From the NCBI RefSeq assembly GCF_027887165.1, contig NC_077230.1, positions 265,303,943-265,367,942 on the forward strand: a stretch of 64,000 nucleotides of DNA, read 5' to 3'. Source of the DNA: Monodelphis domestica. Lineage: Eukaryota > Chordata > Mammalia > Didelphimorphia > Didelphidae. The translations under genes were made by a program, and so were the position numbers. The notes beneath the pieces were generated by a model that did not search any database, was not told where the DNA came from, and saw nothing but the letters and a program-made list of their open reading frames with translations. Of this stretch, positions 1-26,329 are shown piece after piece (position 1 is the stretch's first letter; every line of letters begins with the position of its first letter).

Positions 1-288
1 CAAAATTCCTTTGGATTTAATTTCTATATTTTTTGCATTTACTTTATTTTTTATTGTACTTGTGATTTTATGGAGTGGAGAAATTTCTCCCACTAACACC
101 AATATGCAAGTGTTCTGTAACTTAAGAATCCTTGAGAGTTGTCTGGGGGCACTGAAATGTTAAATGATTGCTAGAACCACAAAGCTAATGTGTTGGAGAT
201 AGAATTTGAGCCCAGATCTTCCTGACGGTTGGCTCTCTACCACTATACCAGCATAGAGAATGTAATTAAGAAATGTTTGTTGATGGGA

Positions 289-505
289 CAGCTCGGTGGC
301 TCATTGGTTAGGGCAACAGGTTAAATGACTTCCCCAGGGTCACATAGTTAGGAAGAGTTCTGGGTCCAATTCTGGTTTAGCTGTGTGACCCTGGGGAAAT
401 CATTTAACCCCAATTCCCTAGCCCTTTCCCCTCTTCTGTCTTGACACTGATAGTATTGATTCTAAGATGGAAGGTAAGAGATTAAAAAAAAGAAGAAAAA
501 ATGCT
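289..505 (+). repeat. Marsupial tRNA/CORE-type SINE (type 2, MON1-like)
   Basis: Starts with a GGGACAGCTCGGTGGCTCA-like head, carries the 'tgtgtgaccctgggg' CORE-like block, and ends in 'gattctaagatggaaggtaag' followed by an A-rich tail. The same tail occurs inverted at many other places in the window (22818, 31581, 34345, 38310, 61390), which defines the family here. It appears internally rearranged: a 'gacttccccagggtcacata' block from the opposite strand follows the head. The family name is from memory; the type is seen. Confidence 0.7.
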
Positions 506-861
506 TGTTGACTTTTAAAGACTTATGAACTCTAATTAATATGGTGACAAACCAGGACTCAAGAATATCCGGGATGAAGATTGCTATCTGCCTCCTGACA
601 GAGAAATGATACACTCAAGGCACAGAGCTAGTTTGGGAGTTGGTGTTGCTTAATTTGCATATTTCTTACAAGGGTATTGTTTTTTTTTCTTTTTTAAATT
701 TGGACTATGGAAGATAGGAGAGAGAAGGAAGTGGCAGTAGTGTTGTACCCTATCTCTTCCTCACCCAAGAAATAAAGAAAATAAAAGATGGTCTTGGAAG
801 AAATTTTAAAGGCACAGAAAGGAACACAGATAAGCAGGACAACTTGAAAGTTGTCTGACTC

Positions 862-1085
862 TCCATCACCCTATTTGGGAGTTTGCTTGGCAAGGATAAT
901 GGAGTGGTTTGCCATTCTTTTTCCTGCTCACTTTACAGATGAGGAATCAAGGCAATCAGGGCTAAATGACTTGCCCCAGATCACACAGCTTATGTGTCTG
1001 AGACCAGATTTGAACTCACAAAGACGAATCTTCCTGATCCCAAGCCCAGTGCTCAGTTCATGGCACCACCTTGCTAACCACATAT
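862..1085 (-). repeat. Marsupial SINE (type 1, MAR1/WSINE-like), inverted
   Basis: Shows the order 'tctgactct', 'atttgggagtttgcttggca', 'ggagtggtttgccatt', 'ttacagatgagga', 'gacttgcc...tcacacagct' and 'gagaccagatttgaactca'. The same order recurs at 16625, 34835 and 39140. The forward copies at 49400 and 51775 read as its complement. Confidence 0.75.
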
Positions 1086-1319
1086 TGAATTTATTATATA
1101 CTTAAAGGAAAAGCATGCTATACAAAAAGAGAATTGAAATTTTGAGTACCAATCTCTTTCCCCCGATCTTCTATGTATGTGGAAATGTTCATCTTATTTG
1201 GCATTCCTTAAGTTCTGAACATAAACATTATCTTAAAAGAAGTGCTTGTTGAATGAATGAAAGAATGATTGAATAGCTCTAATTGTTAGAGATGAGAGAT
1301 CATTAAAAGAAAAAAATGA

Positions 1320-1707
1320 GGACATGCAGCTGGACTGGTCCAAAGACAGACAATCCATATTGAAGACAACATAATCTTGAAAGCCCTGTAAGATCTTAGG
1401 GAAGAAAAGCTATCAGAAAAATGGAAAAAAATACATGGATGAGATCATTACTCTGCAAAAGGCAATCAAAAGGACACAAATGACTATCTACCCATATGTC
1501 TACTTTTTCACTTTTATAAAATGCTTATGCAAATGATCTAGACAGACACTGAGGGTATCCTTGGTAAAAGCATAAGAAGTGAACACAGACTTTCATAAAT
1601 GACTTTCTACAGCAGACCACATTGTTATAATCACATAATTGACTGCAGAGAGTGCAGCATCTTTCTATGTTTATTGATTTTTGATGACAAAAAACTTTGT
1701 GATTCCC
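1320..1707 (+). repeat. RTE/BovB-clade LINE fragment, 5' part
   Basis: Conceptual translation gives pieces resembling the RTE reverse transcriptase start of the palm region (a degenerate 'CLLFIDY-KAFDS' block near 1650-1700). Reading frames are broken, so this is an old copy. The element continues at 2374 after an L1 insertion. The clade call rests on recalled RTE protein motifs, not on a search. Confidence 0.5.
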
Positions 1708-2373
1708 AAGAGATTGAAGATAAGGGAAATGGACCCACTTGTACAAAAATACTTTTTGTTGCTCCTTTTGTGGTGGCAAAGAACTGGAAACTGAAGGTTT
1801 GCCTACCATTTGGGGAATGACTGAACAAGTTGTGGTGGTATATGATTGCAAAGGAATACTATTGTGCCATAAGAACTGACCTACAGAACACACACATACA
1901 CAAAAACCCTGGAAAGACTTATATGAAATGATGCAAAGTGAAGTGGGCAGAACCAGGAGAATGTTATACACTGTAACAGCAATAATGTAGGATGATCAAC
2001 TGTGAATGATTTAAATATCATCAACAATGGAAGGATCCAAGACAACTCCAAGGGACTCATGATGCAAAAGGCATCATAGGCACCACCATAGAAGGAACTG
2101 ATGGAGTCTGAATGCAGATTGAAGCATGCCATTTTTCCCTCGATTTTCTTCTTGAGTTTTTTTTCTCATGTAAGTGATATGTGTCTTCTTTTACATGTTG
2201 AACATAGAAACTTTTTGTATGATAGCACATGTATAATCTATATCATATTGCCTGCTATCTCAGCGAAAGGGGAGGGATGAGAAGAAAAAAGAATATGGAT
2301 AACAAAATGTCATAAAATTATTACTAAAATTGCATCTACATATGCTTTGGACAAATATAATTTAAAAAAACTA
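1705..2373 (+). repeat. L1 3' end (ORF2 tail/3' UTR) inserted in the RTE element
   Basis: Carries the marsupial L1 3' block: 'tttttgttgctccttttgtg', 'ggggaatgactgaac', 'cctggaaagactta', 'gggcagaaccaggagaatg', 'gatggagtctgaatgcagat'. Flanked by a likely target-site duplication: AAAAAACTTTGTGAT at 1689-1703 and AAAAAAGTTTTTGAT at 2374-2388 (13 of 15 match). It splits the RTE reading direction at this point. Confidence 0.75.
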
Positions 2374-2870
2374 AAAAAAGTTTTTGATACAGTAGAACAA
2401 AACACAGTGCCTCCACTCAACCAGAAATCTCTCATGTATATGTTAGCTTCATGCAATTATTGCAAAGGAGACCACAGAGATAATTTGGTTCAGAGACCCC
2501 CTGATTATTGTTAAGCAAGGTAAAAAATGGAGAGATGTGTGCTTGGTAAAGATATTTGCCATTATTTTGGAGGGCAAATTATGCAGGGTCCAAATGGAAG
2601 AGGGATTCCTCATAGGGGATAAGTTTGCAAATGACATTGGGTTGATTTCATTAAGCCTCACAAGGCATCCTCAAAGAAATGCACAATTACTCACAAGAGC
2701 TTGACATAATAATCCACATAGGAAAAGCTAAATGAAGGACAAATTCCTCTTAATCAGACTATTAGACTATGCAACTGCACAATCAATTCCTTGAGTTGAG
2801 TACCTGGATCTAGCACAGGCTTTACTGGGAACCAAATCCAGAACTGGAAAGAGAACCTATCTCTTCCAAC
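2374..2870 (+). repeat. RTE/BovB-clade LINE fragment, 3' part
   Basis: Opens with a 'K-VFDTVEQN' reading that continues the 'KAFDSVE' palm motif, then a degenerate 'FANDIGLIS' block near 2628-2660 that matches the FADD-type catalytic region of RTE elements (ADD changed to AND). A 'YLD/GQ' type block near 2800 also fits. It is collinear with 1320-1707. Confidence 0.55.
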
Positions 2871-3239
2871 TCATGTCAAATCAATGAGAATTAAGTAGGT
2901 GTCTGATATATACTAAGCACTGGTTGAGTCCAGCCCCCTTATTTAATTTTTTTAGTTATAATAAAGGATCTTTAATTGCAGCAGACTTGGGAAACCCCAT
3001 AGAACTGTAGTACCGAGACTTCCTTCAGCTCCCTTATTTTATAGAGGATGAAGCCTGCTTAGTGTCACATAATGAATGTCAGAATAAGCAGAATTTGAAC
3101 CTAGGAAATCCAATTCCAGGACCAGTAAACATTTGAGTGTGTTCTAATACTACTCTGTGAACTGTCCTAGGAAACAAGCATTATGTTTTTTTTCTGGACA
3201 CATTTTCCATATCCACTTAGTAGTAACAAAATAGAATTA

Positions 3240-3400
3240 AAGCATTTTTCCTTAATGGAACAGCAACATTGTGTAGTGGAGAGTGCTGGATATTGTTTGG
3301 ATTTGAATCACACCTCTGACAGTAATCGTATGACCAGAGGCAAGTCACTGCACCTTCCTGGGCATTAGGTGTTTTCATCTGTAAAATCTGTGTATGCACC
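3240..3400 (+). repeat. MIR-type SINE
   Basis: Reads 'tgtagtggagagtgctgga', 'tttgaatcacacctctgac', 'agaggcaagtcactgcacct', 'tcatctgtaaaat', the usual order of an old mammalian MIR. Confidence 0.6.
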
Positions 3401-3631
3401 TTCAGCATTTACCAAGTGATGCAAAACAGTCACCTCCCAACTGTCCCCTTTTCCATCTGCTATCTTTCTAGTTTGTACTTTCTTTTAGTGGAACTGAATG
3501 AAGAAGAGGTAATTGGTGTGGTTTCAAAGACTTTCTCATCCAGCTTCTGCTGCTTGTAAGAGAAAAGAGGGATGATGATAATATAAACTGAAAGATGTAG
3601 CCAAGATTAGTTCAGCACTCAGACAAACCTT

Positions 3632-3726
3632 CTTTTCTTTTCTTTTTTTTCTTTCTTTCTTTCTTTCTTTCTTTTTTCTTTCTTTCTTTCTTTCTTTCTT
3701 TTTTTTTTTTTTTTTTTTTTTTTTTG
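3632..3726. repeat. (CTTT)n / poly-T low-complexity tract
   Basis: Uninterrupted runs of CTTT units end in a run of about 28 T. Confidence 0.95.
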
Positions 3727-3769
3727 GTCCTGAAGACAGTCAAGCCTTGGTGAATGGTCCATTAACAAC

Positions 3770-3955
3770 CCATGCATTGCAGTGAAAAGATCCTTGGATT
3801 GGGAAGAGAACTGATTTCTAGTTCCAGCCAGATTGCTAACAGTTCTATAACTTGGACAAATCCTTTAAACTCCCTGGACTTCAGTTTCCTTAACTGAAAA
3901 ATTAAATTGAGGAAGACTGGCTGGTTTCTAAGGTCCTTTCTCATTCTGAATCCTA
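3770..3955 (+). repeat. MIR-type SINE
   Basis: Shows 'ttggacaaatcctttaaact', 'ttcagtttcctta' and 'ctaaggtcctttctcattct' in MIR order. Confidence 0.55.
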
Positions 3956-4450
3956 TGAGCTTCAACGGCAGGCATATTCTACCCCCTGGGAAATACAAAA
4001 AAGCTTCTACTTGGCAACATAAAAGTTGGGTTAACCTACAAAGTCCCTATTTACTGGTCTTGTTTGTGGAAAAACACCCTCAAGACCCTGGATATTACAG
4101 TTGGCTCTGGGATAAGACTGAAAAGGAAGCTCATTTCTTATAAATGAAGTTCCTGATTTGGAATCTTGACTATAGCTGAGCTAGCAGACACGGTCTTCCT
4201 TAAAGACAGATCTCTGCTGTATGGATTAAACCCAAGGAGCAGCTGCCTCTCTTGCCCACCTGCCCACCTACTTTGTAATAGCACAATGAACTTGGGTGTG
4301 TGTGTGTGCCTGTGTGTGTTACACAATCGCCTTGTAGGATAGAGCCCTGATTTTGTTGGGGTGGGAGAAGAGGTGGAGGGCGTGGGGGAAAGTGGAGAAA
4401 GGAAGAAATCCAAACCTGGTGGGAGTAATCTTTGACAACGTGAGGGAGCG

Positions 4451-4530
4451 CGTCACAAAGGGAGCTGTTCTCCAGTCCAATAGGCAGAGGCCCTCCTTAA
4501 CAGCCTGTGTGGGAGCAGATATAAAAGTGC
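4451..4530 (+). promoter_or_regulatory. GPR83: GPR83 core promoter: CRE half-site, CCAAT box, TATA box
   Basis: On the + strand there is a CGTCA at 4451-4455 (CRE half-site), CCAAT at 4477-4481 and TATAAAAG at 4520-4527. Their spacing suits a TATA-driven start near 4550, which would give a 5' UTR of about 200 bases. No ATG occurs between 4551 and the chosen start at 4751. The motifs are seen; promoter function is inferred from position. Confidence 0.6.
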
Positions 4531-4702
4531 TGAAACAAAATCAGCGAGTGCTGATTGAACAGCGAACAACGAGGCTGGGTAGCTCTGAGAAGGCAGGCGT
4601 CTTGCTTTTCTGTTTGTCAGGAAGATTTCTGCTTTTGGGACAAGCCAAATCACTTACTCCCCCGAACTGCCCAGGACTGGCAGCTCACCACTCTCCTGTT
4701 AG

Positions 4703-19226
<14,524 letters not shown>

Positions 19227-20186
19227 AGGAGGCCAAGTCAGTGATGAAATAGAAAGCGCAACCAGGAGAAGCCCGAGAAGAGATCCGGAAAGCTATGATG
19301 CCCCTTTGCCTCAGGGGGCTGGTTTAAGCAGGCACTTCCTGGAGAGTGTTATCTAAGTATGAAGCCCCAGCTCGTGTAAATAATTGTTTTTACGGACTCT
19401 CTCCTGAACCAATTTCCAGTGACTCTAACCAAATCAGACTGGGTGTTCGACATTTCAGGAACCGCATCTATGAGATGGCAGCCTGACTCCTTGTAGCCTT
19501 GGAGAGACTCCTGGGTTGACTGAGAGGACAGAGATCTGCATGTAGCCATGTCAGTAAATCCAAGTGGGCAACGCTGTTAAGGGCTTTTATTTATCCTTAG
19601 CAGCTTTGGTGGAGTAAGTGGTGCCCAGCTGAGTTGATGCAAGGGTAGGGAGGGGAAGGAAGGCACAGGTTTCCTTACTTAATTCTTACCTAAATTGTAG
19701 TGGAAGCTAAGGGAGAACAAAATAACAAGTGACTGCTCTGGTCCCTTCTCCCAGGAACCTTTTTCTATCAGTACAAATGAAAAGAGGAAGAGAAGGGACC
19801 CAGGCAAAGAGATCATCACACTGTGTGGTATTTACCAGGATTATCTCATAGCAACTGAGATAGAGAAGTCTAGCTAACTCAAGCGTCTTTCTCTTCAGTC
19901 TGTAGAAAAGAGGAATGAATGTGAGTGATGAGATTCAAATGGAAGGAAAAATATCTCCTCTCTAGCAGTCACATAGAAATGAAAAGTGTTTAAGAAATGC
20001 TCTACTTTCAAAGGAGGAAGGGAAATACAGTTTTTGAGGAACTGCAGAGAGAAAAAGTTCCATTATCCCCCTAGTTATCTCTAGCGAGTTTATTGCTTAT
20101 TGGCTTTTATCTAGTATTTTTATACAGTGCTAGGGTAAAATTGTTACTTCCAGTGGATTTCTAAATCAGCTCACATGGTTCGTGTT

Positions 20187-20192
20187 AATAAA
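20187..20192 (+). terminator. GPR83: Candidate proximal polyadenylation signal
   Basis: AATAAA about 960 bases after the stop codon. No clear GT-rich element follows within 40 bases, so it is the weaker candidate. Confidence 0.35.
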
Positions 20193-21224
20193 AGATGAAA
20201 GTTCTCATATGCCACTTAAAATATGCATATTCTCATCAGCCTCCTCAAGGGTTCAATTTTAAGGAGGATCTTGGTTTAACTTGCGTGCTCAGGGCACACC
20301 ATTTAGCTGAGTGGCTCCCAGTGTCATCCAAAATAGTAAAGTGTTGATTGGAATTATTCTGTATTCAACCAATTTGTTGTGGAGGATTTAATACACATAA
20401 ACTGTGGCTACTGTTAGATTGATTTCCTTGCCTAGTTTTAAAGCCCAGTATGGATGGGGCAGGAAAAGTCATCCCTGATTGAGTGAACCTCATTGTTATT
20501 GATGAAAACTGAACCAGCTCAAAGGATAGACTTCCAAAGAACAGGCAGAAGAAATGACTTCTAGAACACTTGACTGAAGACAGACCCTTCTAAGCCTAAG
20601 AGACCAAATGTTTTTACAGCCTTAAGACTGGCATTGGTTGGGTCACTACATTTGTTGCTTGATGTATCAATTTTCTTTATGCTGCAATGGGGAGTTTTCC
20701 AAAATGAGGGTCCCAATGAGCAGAGACCGAAAATCTAGCTGCTCAGGGTGACTCATTCTTCTATAGGAGGTATTTCCTGAACTCTCCAATTTTTACCTCT
20801 CTGTCCTTCCTTACAATTTACTTTGTATATTCTTTGTGTTTACTTATCTCTGTATATGGCAGGTCTCTGCTATTCATTGGATTCCTGAGGGTAATAGCCC
20901 CAGTTAAATAGTACTATATTCCTTATGGCTGGTGAAATTTCACTCTTGAAATTCCATTGATACAGAATCCCCAACTGCCTAACTAAAAACCACCCCTCTG
21001 CTGCCACTACTTTTTATTCACTTATTGCCATCCATTTCTGCCAACCCAGTTCTAGTTTTCCCTTCCATTTTGCCCTTTGGGCTTCAAATTCTAGCATTAA
21101 CAAACTTCTCTACATATTCCACCTCTTCCTCTAGTGATCCCTCCAAACCCTGGCACTCACAGAAACTTGGTTTCCCTGGTCAACTTTTCCAGTACTAATG
21201 ATTTCTCTTGCCCTCCTAAGCTCC

Positions 21225-21480
21225 CTGGTCCTCAAGGGGAAGTTGCTATACTTCTTGCTTTCCTCTTAGCCCTTTACTGATCCCCTACCCTCTGCTGCTG
21301 GTGTGTCTCTCCTGAAATTACCTTGTACTTATTTTGTGAATATTTTGCATATATTTATCTGTGAACATATTGTCTCCTCGGATAAAATGGAAGGCAAGGA
21401 TTGTTTCATTTTGTCTTTGTATCTTTAGTACCTCGGACAGTGCTTGACAAATGGTAGGAACTAAATAAATGTTTATAGAT
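21225..21480 (+). repeat. L2 LINE 3' tail
   Basis: Reads 'aaaatggaaggcaaggattg', 'tgtctttgtatctttagtac', 'cagtgcttgacaaatggtag', 'ctaaataaatgttt'. A second, shorter copy of the same tail is at 21505-21610. Confidence 0.6.
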
Positions 21481-21950
21481 TGATTGATGTTACTCCTCTA
21501 ATCCAAGAAAACTTAAGCGGGCAGGTACTGTTTCATTTTTGTCATTGTATGCTTAGCACCTTGTACAGTGCCTGGGACAAAAAGGCACATAATAAATACT
21601 TGTTCCATTGGATTGACTTTGTCCTATTGTCAATACTGAGTCCTACTTTCTCCTTTTCTTTTAAGTGGGAAGGTAAAGTCTACTGTTGGTGCTGTAGTAA
21701 CAACATGAAGAGAAAAAAAAGGATTTCTCCATATTAGTGAAGCTCATAATAGCACATATGTAGATAACCCTTCATAAGGAGAGCTGGCTGTTGGAGAAGG
21801 AGCCTGAATTCTCTCTGTGCCTACATTTAGGACAAGAAAATGCTGTCCATTTAATGCCTGTGAATGTGATCTTGGCATAACTTGAAGTTTCCCACAGAAG
21901 TGCTACATTGCTATTGTAAAATGTAATTTAAACTCAGCCACTCAAATCAC

Positions 21951-21956
21951 AATAAA
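21951..21956 (+). terminator. GPR83: Candidate distal polyadenylation signal of GPR83
   Basis: AATAAA followed 25-45 bases later by a GT-rich stretch (catggtggtgtcattgtgtg). The pairing fits a real cleavage site near 21970-21980. Confidence 0.55.
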
Positions 21957-22189
21957 ATTTATTTGAGATGTACTGGACATGGTGGTGTCATTGTGTGTTC
22001 AATGATTTGATATTGACAGATAATCCTCAGAGAGAATATTTGGAACCATCTTGTCTGGCCTTGAATTTTATAAAGAAAAACAAAAAGAAATTAGATTATA
22101 AATGTAGGATGGGGAGGGCATGAATTGGTAATGGTTTGTCTGGAAAACATCTGGGGATTTTATGGGACTGAAAATTCAAAGGAAGATAG

Positions 22190-22790
22190 TGGTGAGATGT
22201 GACAGTCAAAAAAACTAGAGCAATCTCAGGCTGCCATTGGGAGGCAAGGAGAGGTTCCAGGAATAAGAATATGATAGACTTTCTATACTCTGCACTCCTT
22301 AGAGTGTATATAGAGTATTGTTTTTAGTTCAGGGCACTGTGTTTTAAGATGTGATGAACTGGAGGTTGTTTGGCAGAGGTCAACCAGGATAATGAAAGAA
22401 GAATCTTGAATCCAATTATTATGAGGATTAGTTAAAGGAACTAGTGATGTTAGCCTGGAAAGAGAAGGCTTAAGTGTGTGTGTGTGTGTGTGTGTGGTGG
22501 TAGGATGGAATGATCACTGTCTTCAAATATTTAAAGGGTAATTCTGTTTGTCTCCAAAGGACAGAACCTGGAGAAAAAAGGTAAATATTACAGAGAGGCA
22601 GATTTAGATCTGGTCTAAGGAAAAAATATGTCTAACAATTGAAGCTTCCCAAAATGGATTGGGATGCTTTGAAGTGGGATGGAATCTCCTTCTCTAGAAA
22701 TCTTTAAGCAGAGGCTGGACCACCACATGTTGAAAATATTATAGTAGGAATTCCTTGTACTTGCAGATTAGATTAAATGAGTGCTGAGGC
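22190..22790 (+). repeat. CR1/L3 LINE 3' end with (GT)n
   Basis: Shows 'tagttcagggcactgtg', 'ggcagaggtcaaccaggata', 'gagaggcagatttagatctg' and 'tttaagcagaggctggacca' in CR1/L3 order. A (GT)n run lies at about 22473-22495. Confidence 0.65.
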
Positions 22791-22817
22791 AACTTCTCTC
22801 ACTTTATTTAATTCTTT

Positions 22818-23027
22818 AATTCTTTTTTTTTACCCTTACCTTCCATCTTGGAATTAAAAATTTGTATTGGTTCCAAGGCAAAAGAGCAGTAAAGGCTGGG
22901 CAATGGGGGTTAAGTGACTTGCCCAAGGTCACACAGCTAGGAAGTGTCTGAGACCAGATTTGAATCCAGGACCTCCCATTTCTGAGCCTGACTCTCAATC
23001 TGCTGAACCACCCAGCTGCCCCCTAAT
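22818..23027 (-). repeat. Marsupial SINE (type 2), inverted, near full length
   Basis: Poly-T start, 'acccttaccttccatcttgg', 'ggttccaaggcaaaagagca', 'gggcaatgggggttaagtga', 'gaaccacccagctgcccc' end. Confidence 0.85.
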
Positions 23028-23059
23028 TCTGTTATTCTGATTCTAAAACAAAAGCAAAA

Positions 23060-23265
23060 ACTCCGAGACCCAGCAAGGAGCTAGAACTCTTTGGAGTCAG
23101 AGGACTTGGGCTCATCACATCCTAGCTTTGCTACTTACTACCTATATGATCTTGGGCAATTCTCTGGGACTCAGTTTCCTTTTCTGTAAAAAACAGAAGA
23201 GGTTAGATTAGAGTAGCTCTTGAAATCCTTTCCAACTTTAAATTGAAGATCCTATGATCATGTGT
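23060..23265 (+). repeat. MIR-type SINE
   Basis: Shows 'tgctacttactacctatatg', 'atcttgggcaattctctggg', 'cagtttccttttctgtaaaa'. Confidence 0.65.
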
Positions 23266-23269
23266 TTTT

Positions 23270-24290
23270 CTTCCTCTTTAGACTTCTGAATCTAAAGTAT
23301 GTACTTTGGATTTCCAATATGAAACTCCCTGTTACTCAGGTTTAAGAAGTAATAATTGGTGTCTTGTGTAATCAACAATGCACTGTGGATATCTAGATAT
23401 TATTCTATTTTCCTTTTGTTTCTGCCCCAGTTGGTCCTCAAATTTCTTAACTTCCGCTGAAGACTTAATTAATATGAACCATTTAAAGTTCAGGAACTTG
23501 GCTCTGAGTAATTTCACAGAAGGTTTGATGGACATGATTGGCCAAAGTCCAGCCTACAGGGAGATTTGAAATGAAATATGGAAAGAAACATGAAAAATGC
23601 AATCATTGGCCATTTCATTTATTAATTTTTCTCATCTCTTTGCAGCATGACTGGCTTTACCCCAGGCAAAGAAGATGACTGCTAGTTCTGTGGTACAATC
23701 TGAAGGGTCCTGAGTAGACTTTTCTGCCCTACTTCCCTCCATTCCCTTACTCTTACCTCTTAACCCCTGCTGTGTTTACATTTATCCTACAATGGTCCTT
23801 CCATAAGTACATGAAAATCTACTACTAGAGATCTATTTGGGGGGGAGTGGTTAAGGTGTTAGGTTTCTAGGAGCTCCCTAAGAAATGGAAATGTTATTCT
23901 AGAGGAGTAGCAAAGTAAGACATTATCATTGTCACCTTAGTTTTATTGAGCTTTTGGGAACTGTTTATCAACAGGTATCACCAGATAAGACCATGGCCAT
24001 TAAGAATGGGACTTTGGAGAGGTAAATTTTGCATAGGGTTATGGAAGGAGTAAGGGATTATTCTAGAGAGTGGGGCATTTCCCTAGGAGAACAGAACTGG
24101 GGGGATGGAGTGTTGATACTAGGTACTGGACACCGTTGTGAATTTAAGCTGCCACTTCATTACTTAAGTGCTCAGGCAAATCAAGCAAGGAGAAGCATTG
24201 AAAAAGGAAGTAGGAGGATGCTGAAGACAACTTTTTCTACTGCCTGGACAAAAAATTCTCGTTTGAGAAACTGTCTTTAAGATTTTTCAC
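23270..24290. other. Intergenic stretch, no recognised element
   Basis: The 83-codon open frame at 24029-24280 shows no motif, splice context or similarity I recognise and is treated as chance. Confidence 0.4.
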
Positions 24291-24620
24291 ATTTTCAGAA
24301 TCATTCCCTGGAAGTGAGTGGCTTCAGAGGTCATCCAGTTCAATCCATTTTTGACAAATGATCCCCTCTGCAACACAGTGAAGGTTGGTCATCCAGGCTT
24401 CACTCAAAGACCTCCAAAGAAAGGTAATCTGTGACAGAACACTAATTATTAGAAAGCTTTTCTTTGCATTGAATCTAAATTTGCCTCTTTTCAACTTTTA
24501 GTCATTACTTGTGGTTTTGTGTTTAAATAGAATAAATTTAATCTTTTCCCATGTGTTAACCCTTGAAATATGTGGCCCTTCAAATACAGTGTAGATACCT
24601 CTAGTGAAATCCATCATATT
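24290..24620 (-). repeat. CR1/L3 LINE 3' end, inverted
   Basis: Reads 'gtcatccaggcttcactcaa', 'agacctccaaagaaaggtaa', 'ttagaaagcttttctttgca', 'gtggcccttcaaatac', the complement of the copies at 14840 and 22190. Confidence 0.6.
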
Positions 24621-24659
24621 TTCTCTTTTCCAGTATGGACATTTGTACTTCCTTTAATC

Positions 24660-25490
24660 CGTCAGTTAGCAAGCATTTATGAAGTGCTTACTGTGTGCCA
24701 GGTACTGTGCAAATGACAGAGGATACAAAGAAAGTCCAAAATCACACTAAATGAAACAAAAAACAGCTCTTGCCCTCAAGAAGATCATAATTTAATGGGA
24801 GGAGACAATATCTAGATAACTAGATACATTCAAGATACATTCAGAGTAGATTAAAGGTAACCAGAAGGAGAAGGCATTTGAAATTAGGGATACCAAGAAA
24901 GAAGATGGGCTATAAGCTGAATTTTGAAGGAAGCCAAGAGGTGGAGGTAAAGGTGGAGGCAGTGTTTTCTAGGCATGGGTGGCAGCTAGCTCAAAGTCAT
25001 GGAGGTGAGAGATGGTGCTTGAGGAACTGGAAATAAACCAATATAGCTGGATTGCAGTTTGTGGAAGAGTGTAAAGTGCAAGAACGGAAAGGCAGGAATA
25101 GTCCAGGTTAGGAAGGACTTTAAATGCTAAACAGGAATTTTTATTTGATTTTGGACGAAATAAGGATTTCTTGAAGTTCATGAAGCAGGGAAGAGGGTGA
25201 CATGATCAGAACTCTTCTTTAGAAAAAAATCAGTTTGACCCAGTTGAATAGAGAATGATTTGGAATATGGAGACACTTCAGGTAAGAAGAACAGTTAGCA
25301 GGTAATTGCAGTAATCCAGATTAAAGGTGATGAGGTGTGGAACTGTGCTATATGAGTGGACAGAAAGGACACATAAGAAAGAAGCTGTGAAGGTCAAAGT
25401 GACGGGATTTGGCAGTGGCTGTGGGGTGAGTGAGAATAAGGAGTGGAGGATGCCACTGAGGTTGTAGCCTTTGTTGACTAAGAAGATGAT
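24660..25490 (+). repeat. Unnamed long repeat 'A'
   Basis: Begins 'agcaagcatttatgaagtgc', passes 'ctcttgccctcaagaagatc', 'gctgaattttgaaggaagcc', 'gggtgacatgatcagaactc', 'taattgcagtaatccagatt', and ends with a broken 'gaggttgtagcctttgttga'. Collinear with 53315-54620. Confidence 0.65.
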
Positions 25491-25499
25491 GATGACCTC

Positions 25500-25620
25500 A
25501 ATAATAATGGGTCTGGAGGTCCTGGGTTCAAATGTGAGCCCAGACACTTCCCAGATGTATGACCCTAGGCAAGCTACTTTACCCCAGTTGTCTAGCCCTT
25601 ACTGCTCTTCTGCCTTGGAA
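25500..25620 (+). repeat. Marsupial SINE fragment (type 2)
   Basis: Shows 'ggaggtcctgggttcaaatg', 'cacttcccagatgtatgacc', 'tctagcccttactgctcttc', cut off before the usual tail. Confidence 0.6.
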
Positions 25621-25649
25621 GGTTTTTTTGTTTGTTTGTTTTGAGTTTT

Positions 25650-26110
25650 GATGAAGACAGAAAATGGAAAGACTAGCATCATAGATTAAAGAAAATATGA
25701 TTAAGTGGAATTGGAAATGAGGGCTAGCAATAACTCCTTTCTCTCCTTTGACGATGAAATGTTTATTGTTTGAGTCCAACTGTATCTGTAAGGGCAAAGA
25801 TAGTAAGCTGGACTTCTTTGGATAGCAAACCAGATATCTTGGAAGGATAGTTTGTTGGTTTATAGACACTAGACTAGGCTCCCTGTCGTCTACCTTCATC
25901 CTTCAAGAGTAGTAGATTTCCTTAACAAAAGAATAGAACAGTGATTAGCAGAAAAACTAGATTTCTAAACATAACTTATTCCAGGCCAAAGAATCATGAC
26001 TTCTGCTGTTATAGGACAAGATGAATTAACTGTGAATAGGATCAATAAAAAGGCACAGAATCAACCTGATTATTCCATCTCTTTCCAGAGAAAAATCCTT
26101 TCTATCAGGT
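25650..26110 (-). mobile_element. LTR-like fossil repeat (copy 1)
   Basis: Shares a collinear block with 54640-55765: 'ggctagcatcat' type, 'attggaaatgagggcta', 'agatttccttaa', 'acagtgattag'. LTR class is inferred from the AATAAA and U5-like text on the minus strand of the other copy. Old and broken; no coding parts seen. Confidence 0.4.
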
Positions 26111-26329
26111 CCCAGTTCACCAGAGGAGTTTCAGAATTCACCTGTCATTGTGGCATTATAACTCAAATGTCAGGCTAGATCAGGGCTCCTTAATTTCCAA
26201 GGCTCTACTTTGGCACTTGTCACAGTTAAAATAGCCTAATTTCACCCCAAATTATCTATTGTGAGCCCTGAAAATCATATTGCCTCATTTGAGCCTTTTG
26301 GCTCAATTATTTGCTTATAATAATCCTCA

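Larger units (their letters stand above)
19227..21975 (+). other. GPR83: Probable GPR83 3' UTR
   Basis: Between the stop codon and an AATAAA at 21951-21956 there is no intron signal needed and no other gene. L2-like stretches at about 21225-21480 and 21505-21610 lie inside it. The length (about 2.75 kb) is inferred; a shorter form ending after 20187-20192 is possible. Confidence 0.5.

Noticed and set aside
1525-2132. Minus-strand open frames of 148 and 83 codons
   Set aside because: Antisense of L1 and RTE repeat sequence.
24029-24280. 83-codon open frame in intergenic DNA
   Set aside because: No recognisable motif, splice context or family; consistent with chance.
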